Below, piece after piece: positions 12,047 through 25,184 of a stretch of 62,000 bases of DNA. How positions within the stretch are numbered: position 1 is the stretch's first letter; every line of letters starts with the position of its first letter. The position numbers and the translations under genes are program-made. The notes beneath the pieces were generated by a model that saw only the letters and a list, made by a program, of their open reading frames with translations, was not told the DNA's origin and did not search any database. Origin of the DNA: Chrysomallon squamiferum (Eukaryota > Mollusca > Gastropoda > Neomphalida > Peltospiridae); the NCBI GenBank assembly GCA_012295275.1, contig CM022677.1, positions 7,229,894 to 7,291,893 on the forward strand, read 5' to 3'.

Positions 12047-12640
12047 ACCTATTAAAATATATTAATTTCTATTAATGTCGCCGTCGTTGCCATCGTACCG
12101 GTGTTGTTCCTAACGTTACTGGTTTACTCCTCGTTGTTATTTTTTTTTTTTTTATTCGCCGTTATTCATATTTTCTGACCGAGCCCATCGTATATTAAAA
12201 TATATTATTATTATCTCTATTAATGTCGCCGTCATTATCGCTGTAACGTTGTTCCCTACGTTCTAGGTGTACTTCTCCTTTTTCTTTTGCTTTTTATTAA
12301 CTATTATTCATGCTTTCTTACTGTAAACATCCTAAGTTAAAAAGCATTATTACTATTTCTATTAAATATCGTTGCTAGCTTTCATCGAGTATTTCTCATT
12401 GTTATTTAGGGCTTTTATATTAATTCTTCTTCATACTTTCTGAGCGGGCGCATCACCTATTAAAATATATTATTTTATTTTCTATTAATGTCGCCCTCAT
12501 TACCAACGTAACAACGTTGTTATCAACGTTCTCGGTGTATTCTCCTTATTCTTTTGCTGCTTAGTGTCCGCATTACTATTTGTGTTAATAAGGCGATATT
12601 TGCCGTCGTAACGGCGTTGTTCCTGCCGTTGTTATTGTAT
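12047..12640. repeat. Degenerate ~140-bp tandem repeat
   Basis: About four diverged units start near 12047, 12188, 12328 and 12455. Each carries CCTATTAAAATATATTA, TCTATTAATGTCGCCGTC, a CGTAACG-GTTGTTCC block and a pyrimidine-rich end. The CpG-containing blocks are conserved while the spacers differ. No coding frame is maintained. Confidence 0.65.
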
Positions 12641-13369
12641 CTAGAGGACAGAAGGTCTAGACATGATTCTGAATCTATCTGATGTTTAGTTAGTTTTCTG
12701 TAAATCACATGGGAAGTGTATGGAGAGTATCAGAGATCCTGGGGTATCTCTAATATTACATAAAAAAGTATCAGTCTGTAGTGCAAACTTATTGGTCAGC
12801 TTCAAACGAAACGTCTTTTAAATCATATTTCTGCTGATTGTGGTTCCATCAGTCTTTTGTCTAAAATGTTTAATAATTAATTATTTTACTAATGTTTGCT
12901 GTTACAGTTTCTTTAATGTAATAATATAGCATGTACATGGGAGAGAAAAATATTGATTGTCTTATTTTTAACAAATTTACAGATTTAATTAATATTTGAG
13001 AAACAAAATGAAAGTTGACAAAACTAACATTTGTTTTATTTTATAAGATTATTACTTTATTTAGCATAAATTAATGGAATGACATACGCCCTTTGTAAAA
13101 GAATAAATTACCTTTCTCAAGATGTTTGTTTTTCTGGAAAGAAGAAAATGAGAAATATTTCTTTAATGAATTTCTGCTTACGGCACAGTCTACCTTATCT
13201 AAAACAGATTTTGACTAAATGAATATAAAAAAAAAAATAAAATAAAATAAAATAAAATAAAAAAATTACACGAAAATGGGACGATTTTGAAATGAATATA
13301 TTTTGCCGTATAAACTGCGCTGCTGGTTAAGTTTGATGTTTCTTTTCTCTGTTTTTTGGATGTTTATTA

Positions 13370-13450
<81 letters not shown>
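13370..13450. repeat. (ATT)n(AT)n compound microsatellite
   Basis: About 13 ATT repeats, then about 16 AT repeats and a T run. Confidence 0.9.
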
Positions 13451-13451
<1 letters not shown>

Positions 13452-13499
13452 TCTAATACGTGGCAAAGTTCATACGAATACAAATATGACTGATTAAAA

Positions 13500-15790
13500 A
13501 ATAACGTGTTATTTTCTTTATCTATTTGCGTTACGCAATTTGAATCAGTGAGATATTGAAAATTTATATTTCATGTAGATTAATTATCTGTATAACATCA
13601 CCATTTCCTATAAAACACATTTTCTTTTAAAATCTCTAAATAAGAGAATATTGATCTTATAGCATCTCTGTAGTTCTAGAGATATTATGCTTGTAATTAT
13701 CACATTAATAAGTAACAGAAAACCACATTGATCTCTCTCTCTCTAAATATATATATATATATATATACCTTTTCTTCTTCTTTTCTGAGAAATACAGAGG
13801 AGCTTTTCAAATAAAGGTAAATACAGTAACCAATATTTTACCGGTTAATCATTTAATTTATCTATATAATATCATACTTAATTTGGATGAGCGCATTTTT
13901 GGTTTTAAATATTAAATATTTAAACGAATAACTTGAGCGAAAAATACGTTCTTAGTAACAGCTCCACATAACATTGATATTTTATTAAGTTTACCTCTGT
14001 TTTGCATTATAACAAATACTGATAATATATATAATTGTCAGTATAATCTTCGATACAGCCAGAGGAAATTTATCGCTTTTTACAGAATAATTTTGATACT
14101 TTTAATAACAGTAAATATATTGGTTCAATTTCAAATTAACTGTGAAAACAGCGCTCATCATAAATCTACCTGAACATAATTTATTATCAACTTATAAACA
14201 AAATGAATTGATTCTTATAAAGTAAAATCTCAGTTTTCAGCATCACAGAGCTTTTTAGTGTAATATGTTCTGTTGTTAATTAAATATCACATTAATCTGG
14301 ATCTGACCTTTTCATTTTATAACAGCATTGAGCAATCGATTTGTAAATTCAGAAATAAATGACTGTTAATACTGAACACGCGAGAAGGTACAGTTTACTT
14401 GATTCACAAAATTTGATTTTTGAAAAGCTAACGACATTAAAATTAAAATTCACAGGGACAAGTGAAGTTTTCTGTTTTGTAAAACGCGACGTAATTCACG
14501 TTAATACATGAAACCAGTTTATATTATAAATTGATACTGAGTGAAAATAACGTGATAGTTAATATTATAATTTTAAGTTACATCACAGAAAACATGCCTG
14601 GCCTCCTGAACTAGTGTTATATGAGGATGTTTTTAGTTAGCTAGACGAAATTGATTCATCCTATTAAAACATTGTCTTTACTGTGAAGTAAATCTTACTC
14701 TTTCTTAATGAATATTTCAGGCATAGATTATTTATACTATAACATTCTATTTTTGGTTGAACCTCAGTTTATTCATATAAAAGTGATATCTTATTTGTTT
14801 AAAAAAAAAGTAAACTCTGTCCAGCGTTACAAATTACGTCTAGAAAACTGCACTGTACGTCAAAGTTTCGTGTTTTAGTAAACACTCAAAATACGAATTG
14901 TATCATGGCTCGACACTGATTTTGAAAGAACAAAACTGGCCAAAAGATTTTTTTTTTATGAAACACGTGTTATCCAGACAGTCAGCTACACGTCTGCACA
15001 GCCAGACTTGTCTTCACAAGTTTCACCCAAACGTTTCTTCACAAAACAAACGATGTTTTATTAAAATTTATTAAAATATACTTGTTAAATATTAACTACC
15101 AGAAAACATAAAAAATACAAGCTGTGGGGTAATTAATGAAAACCACCTTCATCTTTCTCCAACGCTTTGTATGGAATTATAAAAATGGTACTGTCCGGAA
15201 GAGAGAAAAACCCCACGAAAAAACAATATTCGATCTTTTTTTACTGCTTGATTTTACTGTGAAAACTGTGTACATTCAGAAATATAGATTGGGGTTTCGG
15301 GTTAGTGTGTTTTTATAAACAACAGTAGAATTATATGTGAAATCCAAAATGTCGAGAACTCTTCCATATTAATGTGAAATTTTATTAACAGAACGTGTTT
15401 GACAGAACAGCTAAGTAGGAGTAATTTTACACGGCGTTATGAAAATAACTTCAGTACCGCCATCGCTATTTATGTTACATGTTTTATGTTGTAAACAGAG
15501 GCATAGCGGTAATATGTATTGAAAACACAGTCTATTATATGTGGTAAACAGCGTTCATCATAATAACAAGAACATTATTTTTTTCATTACTGCAATACAA
15601 AGGACATTTCATTTGCCGTTTACAGGGACAAATAAATAAATAAGTAAATTTATTAATATTAATATTAATATCTAAGATCCTTCAGTATTTTAGGCATACA
15701 CAGAATCCTCCCAGTGAGATAAAATATCATCGCTGCTTTCTTATCAATGTTTTCTGCAGTGTTTATCATTTCTTTTACTGAAGTTTTAAT
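13500..15790. other. Non-coding stretch
   Basis: AT-rich sequence without splice-flanked coding frames. It has a short (CT)(AT) microsatellite at 13735-13767 and scattered CpG-containing motifs such as TTTTACACGGCGTTATGAAAA near 15428. Confidence 0.45.
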
Positions 15791-15819
15791 TACAGCGACA
15801 CCAGCACTTATCACTGTAA

Positions 15820-16012
15820 TCTGAGAGGTAGATAGGTAGGTGTATAGACAGACAGACAGACAGATAGATGGAGAGTGAGACAGACAGACATATATAGAGA
15901 TAAATCCATAGACAGACTTACAGACAGACAGATAGATGGAAAGTGAGACAGACAGACATATATAGAGATAAATCCATAGACAGACTTACAGACACACAGA
16001 CAGATAGAAAAG
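15820..16012. repeat. GACA/GATA-rich tandem duplication, ~76-bp unit
   Basis: A block containing AGACAGACATATATAGAGATAAATCCATAGACAGACTTACAG occurs twice in tandem, near 15882 and 15948, within GACA/GATA repeats. Confidence 0.8.
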
Positions 16013-16601
16013 CCCAAAACTGAACTGAATAATTAAAATGTCCAATAAAAGAAAAGTTGTGAAAAGCGAGGTCAATGTGATATTACATAATAATGCATGT
16101 ACAAACATTTTCTTACAAGTTCATTTGCCTATAAAATGTAAAATGTCTGTCTATCTCTATGTCCATTAATGTATCTATCTGTCTATTATTTAACTATATA
16201 CATAAACACCATCTCACTGATATCAACTTACGTATATAACTATCCTCTAATGCAAACATGTATACCAAACTATTTCTTTCCTATGTGTGTATGTCTGTGT
16301 ATGTGTGTGTCTATCTCTCTATCTGTTTATTTGTTGATAATTGTTTCTTTCTTTATAATGACGACTGTAATACTGACATAATGACATTAACGATAAAAAC
16401 AACAACACTAATTCCAATAATACTACTTAAAATGATAAATAAAATAGTAATTCTGGCCCCCACATTCATGAGTAGTTTGGTCCTCAAATTTATTTTACTG
16501 ATTATTGCTATATAATCATTGTTTACTACTAATAATAATTAGTCCTAATCGTAATACAAGTCAAATTCAAAACTTCAGTAAACTGAACTCTTTGACAAAT
16601 A

Positions 16602-17050
16602 TCAACCAGTACTATCTTTAAAGTCGGCACCAGTTGGGATTTCAAGAATTGAGTAAGAATCAAGACAATACCAATTTGGGCACCCGTCACATCCTATGAA
16701 CTCGTCAGAATTCATTCCATCATCAATTCTGCCACAGAGTTCACATTTTTCTTGTGTATGTACTACATCTCTGTCTTCTAGTTCAGGCTCATCACCATCA
16801 ACGTTTTCTTTGGCTGCATCCACCGGTTCTGCTGTAGCATTCAAATTGAACTGCCGTTTTGACTTTGGTATCTTCTATTTTTTGTTGTTGTAATTTTGCC
16901 TCTAAAACTTTTGCTTTCTTTGCCTTTTCTTCCTCTTTCTTCTTTTTCTCTGCCAACTCTTCTTCATACCTCTTGACACTTTCTTCTTCTGTCAGTGCCT
17001 CGGCATACCTCATCCTTTTGATTTTATTGCCCGAAGTGGTGGAGTAAAAT
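16602..17050 (-). pseudogene. Broken C-terminal fragment of a pogo/Tigger-like (DDE_1) transposase
   Basis: The upper part (about 16850-17050) encodes a Lys/Glu-rich coiled segment, RMRYAEALTEEESVKRYEEE onwards, followed by an AKK/KAK stretch. The lower part (16602-16870), in a different frame, encodes a PHD-like Cys motif: CELCGRIDDGMNSDEFIGCD, then GCPNWYC. Pogo/Tigger-type transposases can end with a basic-acidic helical region plus such a zinc-binding motif, so the two halves are probably one gene split by a frameshift near 16865. The catalytic domain and terminal repeats were not found. The family name is an inference. Confidence 0.5.
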
Positions 17051-17079
17051 AAAAAGCATATTTCTTGCCTAATTATCAC

Positions 17080-18823
17080 ATATTAATCAAGTTTCTTCTG
17101 CTGAACTTAAAAACCGATCATATGTTCACCTGTTATAATTTATCACTAACCTTATAGGACTAAAAAATGCAGTATAGCGGCTGCAAGTCATAATACACCT
17201 CGGAGGCCAGAATTGCCCTGAAGCCAGATTTACCCCAACTTACTACTAGTTTTAAATAAAATAATTTTAGTGAATTTAGTAAATTCAGTGAATGATCTAT
17301 ATTCAGGCGACCTGAATTATTATTATTTTTAAATTATTATTATTATTTTTAATTTTACTCAGCATCAGTCTTTTTTGTATATGAGCATGAAATTAATGGA
17401 TGTCAGCATTTCATGCTAAATTACAAATTTTACATACTAGCCATCAATTTCCCAATAAAATTTCTTGCTAGTTTTGTTAACCCAAATCAAAAACTAACAT
17501 GTGAATCCTGATACTAAATAAATCAGCATTTAATGGTGGTGTATTGACTAATTTGGAATTATGACTGATTAATAAACTTTAAAAGGTCCAAACATACTAT
17601 AGAATTGTTTTGGTAATTATTTTTTTAGCAAAAATCAGAACATCATGACCAGTACACTACTATGCAGTAGCTGTAGTTGTATTTAAGTGACAGTGAGATT
17701 CTGTAATTGTGTCAAAATATTTCAGCAATTCACATGAAAATATGCAAAATATTTAATCAGTGAGAACTTTAAAATTGTTTTCAGGGATAATAATTGTTTT
17801 GAATTACATAAACACTATCATATTGAAATGCATCTAAGTAGAAGTGCCATTGCTGCATGCAACAGCAGCAGGTCTGTGAGTTTCTCACTTTCTAAATGAG
17901 TAAGCATTAGATGTAATGCATTTTTTCCCAAAAGTCATTAGTACAGTTAAAATCCTGTTGGATTCGAAAATTATAACTGTAATTCTCAGTTTTTGTAGAG
18001 AAATAAACTACATCATTCATTTCACTTGGTGATCTTCTGATGACTTTAATGACTTTTTGCTCAGAGGTGTTTTTCAGTTCGACTTCTCATCTAGAATACT
18101 TTCTGCTGTGCTTAGACTGGTTTATGATTGACATGAAATGAAGTAAGCTCAAACAAACAAATATGTAATTGCCAATTTCAGCATGTTTAAAATGCACATT
18201 ATTATGACATAGGAAATATTATTATATGTGTAACAAGAGGTTTATTATTATTACTATTACTATTATTATTACTTTTTTTTTTTTTTAGTTTCTTCTTTTT
18301 CTTTTCTCCTGTAACAGATACAAAATCCTGAACTGTAGAAAGTACTCAACACGGACTTAGCCTTATGAGAATATAAATCCTTGTAAATTCATTTGTTTGC
18401 AAGGGTTATAATCAGTTAGAACTTCTACATTATAGCAGTGCTGAGATAAGTCATTCCTTTGCTTCTTATGTTGTAAGAATAAAGTTTGCACTGATTGTAG
18501 GAAAATGTACTTTTCCATTGCACATGATTAATGTCACTGCTAATTTAGTGATGATAACCATGTTTTTGCAGTATTTATTTATTTATTTATTTATTTTGTT
18601 TTGTTACTCCTCAAGTACGTGGACAAGACGCTTCATACATTTCATGTACAGAGGTTTACATATCTTTATATTTGAAACGTGTTTGGTAACAATGCGCTTG
18701 CAGCCTGCTTGATGTGTTTATCAAATAATTATTTACATATGACATTATTTTCTTCCAGTCTTAATACTGGTGGCAGCATGTACTTCTAATCAGGTGATGA
18801 TTCTAAACTCAAGTAACTGACTC

Positions 18824-18879
<56 letters not shown>

Positions 18880-18890
18880 CAAAGAGTACA
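17080..18890. other. Non-coding, AT-rich
   Basis: No exon found. Contains short ATT runs (18240-18280) and an (AAT)n microsatellite at 18826-18876. Confidence 0.45.
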
Positions 18891-18899
18891 ACTAAAGAA

Positions 18900-19180
18900 C
18901 TATGAACGAATAATGTGTTGCATAATGGTTTTGACAGTCATCTATTTTTAATTCTCACTAGGCATAAGTATATTATATATATTACTAATATTGTATTGAC
19001 ATACAAATTTTCAGTCTGCACGTTTTATGAAGAATAACCCAGATACAATGTAACAAATAGCAATAATAAAAAAAAAAAAAAATCGAAAAAATCGCAACAG
19101 AGTAACTTCGAAGTTAAACCAGTCTATTATTTTCAGCATTCTATCAGTGGATTCAGGATTCTATGGGTAGCTTATAAACG
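18900..19180 (+). promoter_or_regulatory. Promoter and non-coding first exon of Ig gene 1
   Basis: This block is similar by eye to 42760-43064, which lies at the same relative place in the paralogue. Shared pieces include CATAATGGTTTT-ACAGT, an AATAATAAAAA TATA-like stretch, GTAACAGAGTAA-like sequence and TGGATT before the donor. The leader exon probably ends at 19180 (AACG|GTAAGT). The next exon carries the start codon, so this one is 5' UTR. The transcription start is not resolved. Conservation between copies, not motif searching, is the evidence. Confidence 0.45.
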
Positions 19181-19462
19181 GTAAGTACATTTCTTTAATA
19201 TAATAAACGCACCTATTTCATAAATAATTACATTCTTTGTAAATTAATCGCAGAGTGCGTTGTGTAAATCATAGAATAATTAAAACTGTACTTGATATAT
19301 TATCATTATTGTTGAAAATGTCTATCGTCAGTAACAGCAAGATACTGACAATCACAAACCCCTGAAACCGCGTTAAAATTGTATTGATCGACTCTGAATT
19401 TGTAGTAAGTCAGTGTAAGGATATCATGTAGCTACATCTCGGTTTTCTTTCTTCAGCATTTA

Positions 19463-19463
<1 letters not shown>

Positions 19464-19510
<47 letters not shown>
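19464..19510. repeat. (AAT)n microsatellite
   Basis: About 15 AAT repeats in the first intron of Ig gene 1. Confidence 0.9.
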
Positions 19511-19512
<2 letters not shown>

Positions 19513-19793
19513 GTATAACAAAAATAACAATAAAAAACAAATGTAAACCAAAAACAACAAAGCCCCCCCCAAAAAAAACCCCAAAACCCCCAAACAAACA
19601 AATGTCATATCAATCTTTATAAACCCTGTTTCGCATTATTCCTGAACTAGACCCCTAAAATTTGGAGTTCCAGGTTGCTGAATAGATCCTGTATGCATCT
19701 TTCGTTAGTATGGTATATGTATGAAGCATTCAAAAATCAGTTTATGGATATTTCAGATTGGTAGCATTGTCCTGTGCAACATTTTTTGTATGT

Positions 19794-20760
19794 TTATTGA
19801 TTTGAATTGGTTGTTTTCACATTTCCAGTCCCAGTCATTTGTATAAAGTACAGTTTCAATGTCGGAATTCTTTTTTTTTTACAAGTTTTTTTCAAAGTAT
19901 GTCTTTTTTCCAACCCACAAAATGCAAGATAAAGTATCACACCAAGTAAATGTATGTAAAACATGTTGAAAATAAAAATTATCACCTAACAACATTTTAG
20001 AAAATGCATAATATAAACCCGAAGTTGGTTTCTTGATTTGTTGTCAGAACAAAAGTATATATATGATACAAGATCCATATGATACAATATAATAATGAGT
20101 AGGTCTGTGTCTTCCTCGATAAGAATTGTGGTTTGTTTATTGAAATACTGCTTCACAGCATTATATAAATAGCAGACTGGAGATAATACTGTGCACAAGG
20201 TACACTGCTCCTCGTCATCCCACTGCCTCATCCAAGACCTCCAACAGACTTGAAAGATCTCATTAAATACAAAGTTTACATACCCCAGATCACAATGAAA
20301 ATTTGTCTTTACAATGGCTTGTTTAACTTCACTGTGTCAGATCTGTCGATAGTATCTAATCTGACATTGATTAGTTAAATGTTTCCTCCCAGGACTTAAC
20401 ATAATTAGCAAAACTCAGGTCACCATCCATCACTTCAATGGACAGCATGAAATTCAGACATTTTTCAACCAAAAAATGTTTGCAGAAAATTCTTTGTATT
20501 CCCTTTTCACTCATCGTGTGCTTTATTGCATTCACTTCATACAGAACCTTAAGAATAAGTTCTGAACCATGCATGAGTGTATCGATATCATCGAGAACAT
20601 TCAACAGTGTATGAAAGCTATCCAGTAACAAGCTGATATCTTTCAAATAGCTGCCCATTCATGCATTGCAGATGATCTCCAATACCTTCCAAAAATGGGT
20701 TGGTCGAATGCAAAGATAGCTGAAATTTTGTCTGTATGCAAGATTACAAATTAGGTCAGA
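19794..20760 (-). pseudogene. Decayed mobile-element-type gene with an E-D-T-D-L-L motif
   Basis: Consecutive minus-strand frames interrupted by stops. Upstream (20371-20760) reads NLAYRQNFSYLCIRPTHFWK..., a stop at the boundary, then a 95-residue stretch with LKVLYEVNAIKHTMSEKGIQ. Downstream (19986-20300) contains ILIEEDTDLLIIILYHMDLV, followed after a stop by ILYLAFCG. E/DDTDLL followed by a hydrophobic run and an 'AF-G-C'-like segment is, as I recall it, found in transposon-associated proteins annotated as hypothetical in many invertebrates. Assignment is tentative. It lies in intron 1 of gene 1, where the paralogue has no counterpart. Confidence 0.35.
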
Positions 20761-23700
20761 GTAGAGGAGATGCATGTTGGGTCACTGGAATACATATTGA
20801 TCATTGATAGGAAAGTAAAGTTTCATAGGGTACATCATTCCCTGCCACTTGTGAGTTTCTTGGTGATAGAAGAATGAAAAAACATGTCAGCAGAAAAACA
20901 ATAAGTAATGATATCAACTCATGACATTTCAGTTAACTTCAATGTGGAATTTTTTCTTCTTAGATGTACACAGTTTATCTGTTTTTCTGATGTTGTAAAC
21001 TTTTGTATCAAAGTACGTCAGATAGTTGTTTTAAGTTTTGGGTTATTATTTGCAGCAAATCTTACTTTGACATCACATGATATCAATTTGGTGCAACTAT
21101 TACATCACAAAACAATTTGAGCAGACCTTTTTTTGTATTTTGGTAACATGTTTCTTTCTGTTTGTAATACATTTACTGACCCAGTAAAATATTTGTTGTA
21201 TGACCAAATTTACCTTTCCATTATTTTGTTCTGTTTAAAATTCTGCATATGTAGATGTATAGTTGTTAATATTTATTTTATAAACTTAATTTTTTCCAGT
21301 ATATACCTCTAGAGATTTTATACGATTTTGAGTTCAAAACATCTTCAGGCTCCTTTTCATTCTAAATCATCTTGCGTGGTTTATAAGCCATCCATGAAAA
21401 TGAGTAAATCAATCCATCTTGCATTTTATAAGATTTTTTTATTTTTTTATTATTTATTATTATTATTATTATTTTATGAATCTGTCAGTGACTTTCTACA
21501 TATTCTGCAGGGGTAGTAACAAGTAACAAATGATTCTATTATTATTAGACTCAGTAATTAAATAGTTTACAGTTTTGTATTTAGGCTCTAAATTCAAATG
21601 AAAATTCTTAATTTATTCTTACCATTTTTATTCATGTGAGATTTGTTTTAAATAGACCTTACATTATAAACTTTAATTTTATTCATGAGACAGTTATTTA
21701 TATAATAACGATTACAGTTTTCCTGTAATGAAAAGAATATGTTTTGACTTCAGTATATTATGACAAATAAACTATTTCAGTACACTATACATGAAAATAT
21801 ATATGACAAATATTTATCTTTCCTGTGTCAGAAAACCTTTAACGCAATCAGAATTGAATTAATATTGTAATACCAATATTTATAACATGTTTATTCAGGT
21901 CTGGTGTGGACTCATTCAAGCAGAACATATAGAAAAATACTATACAAGAAATTCACAAAGTGTACTATATTAATGATGGGTTTTTTTGTTTCTTTTTTAA
22001 TATGAATAAAATTAAGTTCATTTTTACTGCAGTAGAAAACAGATATTACAATGTAGTCAACAAAATACTTACAAATAAATAAATAAATAAAAAGTATAAC
22101 AAGATATATATATATATATTTTTTTTTATCTATTTTTTTCTAAAATAAGTCAAGTGGTTTTCAGAATTTTTAGGCTGATTTGCTTTTCAGGTCACAGATA
22201 TAAAATCAGTGGTGAACCATCCATTTAAATTCATTGAACATTTTATTATACTGAAAGTTTTGTTTTCATATCTTCTTTTGGGAGAAGTACCAAATGTGAA
22301 GCTGACATTTTTAGATCTCTGAGGGAAGAGTTCATCTGGAACCCTCAGTTTGTATCTTTGACTTAGGAATATCACTGGAAGGTTATTAGGTATTTTTTAA
22401 AATTTATTAAATTATGTTATATCAGTGCATCTCTCATTTTCTGTACAAGAAATGTGGGAATCTCTAACATGATCATTTGGTTATGTACATTCAAAGATAA
22501 CTTAGCATATGTAAAAGACACAGGTTAGTTCACATTATTGGTTCAGTTCCCACCTTTTATACCATACTTGTTGTTCATAAGCCTTTGAGTACATTTGACA
22601 AATGTAAGTTGTTCTCTGAAATGATAGTATAATGAGTAGGCAATTGTTTTGACAGTAATTATTGACTAAAACATTTTAACATTATTTGTTATCTGCATTT
22701 TGAATATAACTTTCCATCATTATTTCACACACTTAGATACACTGTTTCAACAATAATGAATGAAGTGACACTGTTTTGGCAATTTCTTGAATTTGTACTG
22801 CTGATAATGACTTTATTAATGAATCTTTTTTAATGTGTGGCTAGAGCCTATAAGCCTCGTGTTTTTATTGCTTCTCAGTTTATAGGTAGGGACACAGCTT
22901 TTTAAAATAATTTTTATGTGTATTTAGAGTACAACCTGCTGTCATTATTCATACACTCTAATTCTAGCACGAATGATGTTTAAGAAATATATAAAGAACT
23001 TTTGTTCAGGATTTACAATGACAAGAAACAATGTCTGTTAGCTAAAGATGGTAATGAAAAAATTATCAGTGAATTACTCAGAGTATTATAAATATCAAAG
23101 AAATCTCCGTTCTAGTATTATCAGTGTGAACTACTTGAATGTGGAGAAAGACTTATGGCCATAAACCCCCTCCAGAAAAAAAGAAAAAAAAAGAACATTT
23201 ATTTCATCTCCACTCAGAAATCTTAAGACATCATCAAATGATGCATGTTGCTACTCAACAGTGATCAAGATGAAATGTAAATAAAATCAGCAAGAAGTAT
23301 GAAGATGTCACTAAGAATCCCTGTTCTTGTATAAGACAATGTGCATGTCCAAGTAAGAGAAATGAATGACTACAAAACATGTTGGGCTTAAACTGATTGT
23401 GTCTAAGCACTTTAATTCAAGAGGAGGAGTTAATCTTATGAATATACAGTCTGTGAGACCACCTCACTAAGTTCTGTTTTGATCTCAAATTTGTGCAGTT
23501 TCAAAACAAAAAGTTATATTGTCACACTGTATAAGTGTTCCCACTCTGCTTTCTTTACTGAATGTTAGTAATTTTGAATGTGCCTGTGAAATAATTCTGC
23601 AAAGTGAAGATGATCTGCTTTCAGCAATAAATGCTCTGATTGTAGACACCACCAGTCCAAACTTCAGGTACAGAAAATCATGACCAAACATTAGTTGTAG

Positions 23701-25112
23701 GAATATTACATCTGTCACATTCATTTCTGCACACCATAAAATCGTAAGGAATATGTATAAAATATATTAAACTAAAAAAGAAACCCAATATAAAACCTTG
23801 CTTCACTATCTATCTTGTTAGATAATTCCATTAAACATTGCTTAAATTATGATCACACAACTGATGCTTACTAATAATAGTCATTAGTAGCAGAAAACTA
23901 TTCACCTATGCTCCAGATTTTGCTTCTGATCTATCATACAACTGCCTACTCCTTTCTTTAATGTTATCAATTCCCAAAACAACTTACATTTTTATGTTAC
24001 CAAAAGAATGGGAGATTTTAATTATACTAGTACAGTAATACTAATGGATAAACAATTTGATGGAATATTTCAGTTATTTTGTATAAAACTGTTAGTATTA
24101 TGCATTAGCCAAATAGATATATCTTGAATTTGTTCGATAGGTTGAACATCATAGAGAATATACTGAGATGACAAATTTAAACATGTATGTCATAAAGCTT
24201 GAAAATCTAATGTATTGTCATTTGGGTTTTAACTTTTTGGCGGTGTTTTTTGCTGTCTGGTCTATATATCAGTTTTATTGATGTGTGAATTCAAATGAAC
24301 TGACAATATTATAACATATTTGGTCTGTGAAATTATTATTGGAATTTGTACTATTATTGGAATTTGTAAATTATCAGTATTACACCTGACTACTTAATAA
24401 CATTTTTAACCATTTCAAAAATTATGTATGTATGTATGTATGTATCTTCTCCAATTCAATAAAAATGGATCATTCAGATCATTCAGATTTTTTCATTCAG
24501 ATTTTTCACCCTTTATAACATTTCCAGGTAATGGGACATTTTTAACAAAATAAAAGGTTAAAGAAATAATTATGCACAAAGTGTTATTAATTTGATGATT
24601 ATTTTAAATTACAAACTGAATTTGTGCAATATATTAGCTTTTTAATTTTATGTTATAAAAAGGAATAGATAATAAAAGTATTTATCAATTAGTTTTATGA
24701 AATAGATCTGGGTTTCTGAAGTTATAAGCAACAATGTCAATAACATTTAAAGTAATTCCTAGTAGAACTTTTTCACACACTCACAGTAATACATTTGAAA
24801 AAATCTTAGTTATGGTCAGTCTTCAGAATTTTATGTTATGAAAAATATAGATACAGAAATTATGCAGATATTTCAGAATTTGGTAGTGATCTCTGCAATT
24901 TGAATATTAATTTGAGATGAATTATAGTGAACAAAATGTTCCATGGGAACTGTCAACATTGCTGAAGGAAAGACTCTTAATGTATGTTTCAGTATTATTA
25001 ATCATTTAATGTATTACTAATGATAGTTTTAATTTAGCTTATCGATAGAAAAAATATTCAGCCTTAGAGAAGTTTACTGATAGTAAAATATGTAACTTTG
25101 TTCTTTCTACAG
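20761..25112. other. Intron 1 of Ig gene 1, remainder
   Basis: AT-rich intron. From about 23640 to 25112 it resembles 43780-45384 in gene 2. The stretch between contains possible coding relics (for example around 22190-22375 and 23290-23350) but no supported exon. Confidence 0.45.
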
Positions 25113-25184
25113 AAATGGTTTATCATTGCACTGTTCTTCACATTGCTGTGATTACTTTTATCTTCACCTGGGTCTCTGTTGAAG
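25113..25184 (+). CDS. Ig gene 1, signal-peptide exon
   Basis: The acceptor ttctttctacag is followed by AA and ATG at 25115. The exon encodes MVYHCTVLHIAVITFIFTWV then SVEG, a hydrophobic secretory leader with likely cleavage near VSVEG. It ends in phase 1 at GAAG|GTGAGT. The paralogous exon at 45385-45456 is the same length and differs at scattered positions. The start is chosen because it opens the hydrophobic leader and is conserved in both copies. Confidence 0.8.

Noticed and set aside
22187-22375. Minus-strand ORF with RVPDELFPQRSKNVSF
   Set aside because: Residues look plausible, but no paired splice sites or family could be identified.
23290-23360. Plus-strand peptide NPCSCIRQCACPSK resembling a Cys-rich transposon tail
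   Set aside because: Too short, surrounded by stops; recorded only as a possible relic.
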